From Streptomyces lydicus (GTDB lineage: Bacteria > Actinomycetota > Actinomycetes > Streptomycetales > Streptomycetaceae), in the NCBI RefSeq assembly GCF_000717345.1, contig NZ_JNZA01000041.1, forward strand, positions 1-64,000: a stretch of DNA of 64,000 bases, written 5' to 3'. Each line of letters begins with the position of its first letter. Positions within the stretch are counted from its first letter, which is position 1. The position numbers were made by a program, and so were the translations under genes. Positions 63,561 to 64,000 of the stretch are shown here, in pieces. The notes beneath the pieces were generated by a model. That model did no database searches, was not told the DNA's origin, and saw nothing but the letters and a program-made list of their open reading frames with translations.

Positions 63561-64000
63561 GGGCCGCTCCGCTCGACGATCTCGATCTGTCCGAACCGGG
63601 GGCGACGGGGGTCGCTGTCGCAGCGCAGCGTTTCGCGCTCCGACGCCCGGATCCGTCCGGCGGCCAGGTTGGCCCGGTGCTCCGCCTCGCCCGCGCCCAG
63701 CCGGGCGAAGCGCTGCACGTCCACCAGGGCCGTTCCGACCACGGCCATCGCCGCGCCGACCAGGTCGCTCAGCAGGAGGGGCCGACCCAGGGCGAGCCGG
63801 TCCGGGTGGAAGAAGCCTCGGCCGCCGGCGGGGAGCACGGCTGCCGACAGCGCCGTGCGCAGTTGGCGTGCGACCGTCTCGGCGAGGTGTCCCCGGCCCG
63901 GGCAGAAGGCGATCCGCAGGTCCAGTGGGACGACGACCGCGCGGGCGAGCTCCACTTCAACTCCGGCCGTTCGCCGGGTGTCGAGCAGGCCGGCGAGGCC
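63557..64000 (-). CDS. eCIS baseplate protein, C-terminal part (gene runs off the window)
   Basis: The last 147 codons of a minus-strand gene that enters from beyond the right edge; the frame is open to position 64000 (GLAGLLDTRRTAGVEVELAR). It continues VVVPLDLRIAFCPGRGHLAE then LPAGGRGFFHPDRLALGRPL, and ends QRFARLGAGEAEHRANLAAG ... RPRFGQIEIVERSG. By position and style it is another baseplate J-family protein of the same operon. A GTG at 63955 lies inside it and is not taken as the start. Confidence 0.75.
   Translation of the reverse strand, partial: GLAGLLDTRRTAGVEVELARAVVVPLDLRIAFCPGRGHLAETVARQLRTALSAAVLPAGGRGFFHPDRLALGRPLLLSDLVGAAMAVVGTALVDVQRFARLGAGEAEHRANLAAGRIRASERETLRCDSDPRRPRFGQIEIVERSGP

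Overview
The window has the base composition of a Streptomyces or close actinomycete: very high GC, GTG and TTG starts, GGAGG-type ribosome sites, and many 4-base start/stop overlaps (ATGA, GTGA). No rRNA or tRNA gene was recognised. The mix of an antibiotic-type cluster, a CRISPR-Cas locus, an injection-system cluster and dozens of broken mobile elements fits an accessory region or chromosome arm.

Left part (1 to about 9.3 kb): remnants of IS5 and ISL3 transposases, a diverged repeat pair about 3.8 kb apart, and a few intact genes: a TetR/quinone oxidoreductase divergent pair with a clear operator array, a secreted ricin-type lectin, a second TetR regulator divergent from an SDR plus SRPBCC operon, and another SDR.

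9.4-14.2 kb, minus strand: a complete lasso peptide cluster, precursor A (36 aa) - cyclase C - RRE protein B1 - protease B2 - ABC transporter D. The core read from the DNA is LLNSSGNDRLILSKN, a member of the citrulassin family (Leu1-Asp8 macrolactam, Arg9 possibly deiminated).

14.2-32.6 kb: a gene graveyard (IstB, integrase, sigma factor, KdpD, PcaD, TetR, IS30 and APH pieces). Among it are intact genes: a PPOX flavoprotein, a DUF2236/EF-hand fusion, an orphan KdpB, an RCK-type ion channel and a tandem GNAT. An amidohydrolase and a LuxR regulator are both frameshifted.

32.6-39.2 kb: a type I-E CRISPR operon, cas8e-cse2-cas7e-cas5e-(56-aa ORF)-cas6e-cas1e-cas2e. There is no cas3 in the window. 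It ends in a two-repeat array, and two diverged repeats in the opposite orientation lie upstream.

39.3-45.8 kb: a threonine dehydratase tail, a broken Tn3-family transposon (tnpA, res-like site, tnpR), an IS5-type transposase, a phage capsid fragment with an in-frame amber stop, and an LppU-like membrane protein.

46-64 kb: a contractile injection system (eCIS). A DUF4157 effector candidate and a small partner lie on the minus strand. They diverge, across a symmetric GTCAC/GTGAC repeat array, from a plus-strand operon: sheath, tube, Zn-ribbon protein, proline-rich protein, DUF4255 terminator and AAA+ ATPase. This converges on a minus-strand baseplate/fibre operon that runs off the right edge.

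Many of the frameshifts lie in or beside short G or C runs, so some pseudogenes may be sequencing artefacts. All family assignments come from reading the sequence; no database search was run.
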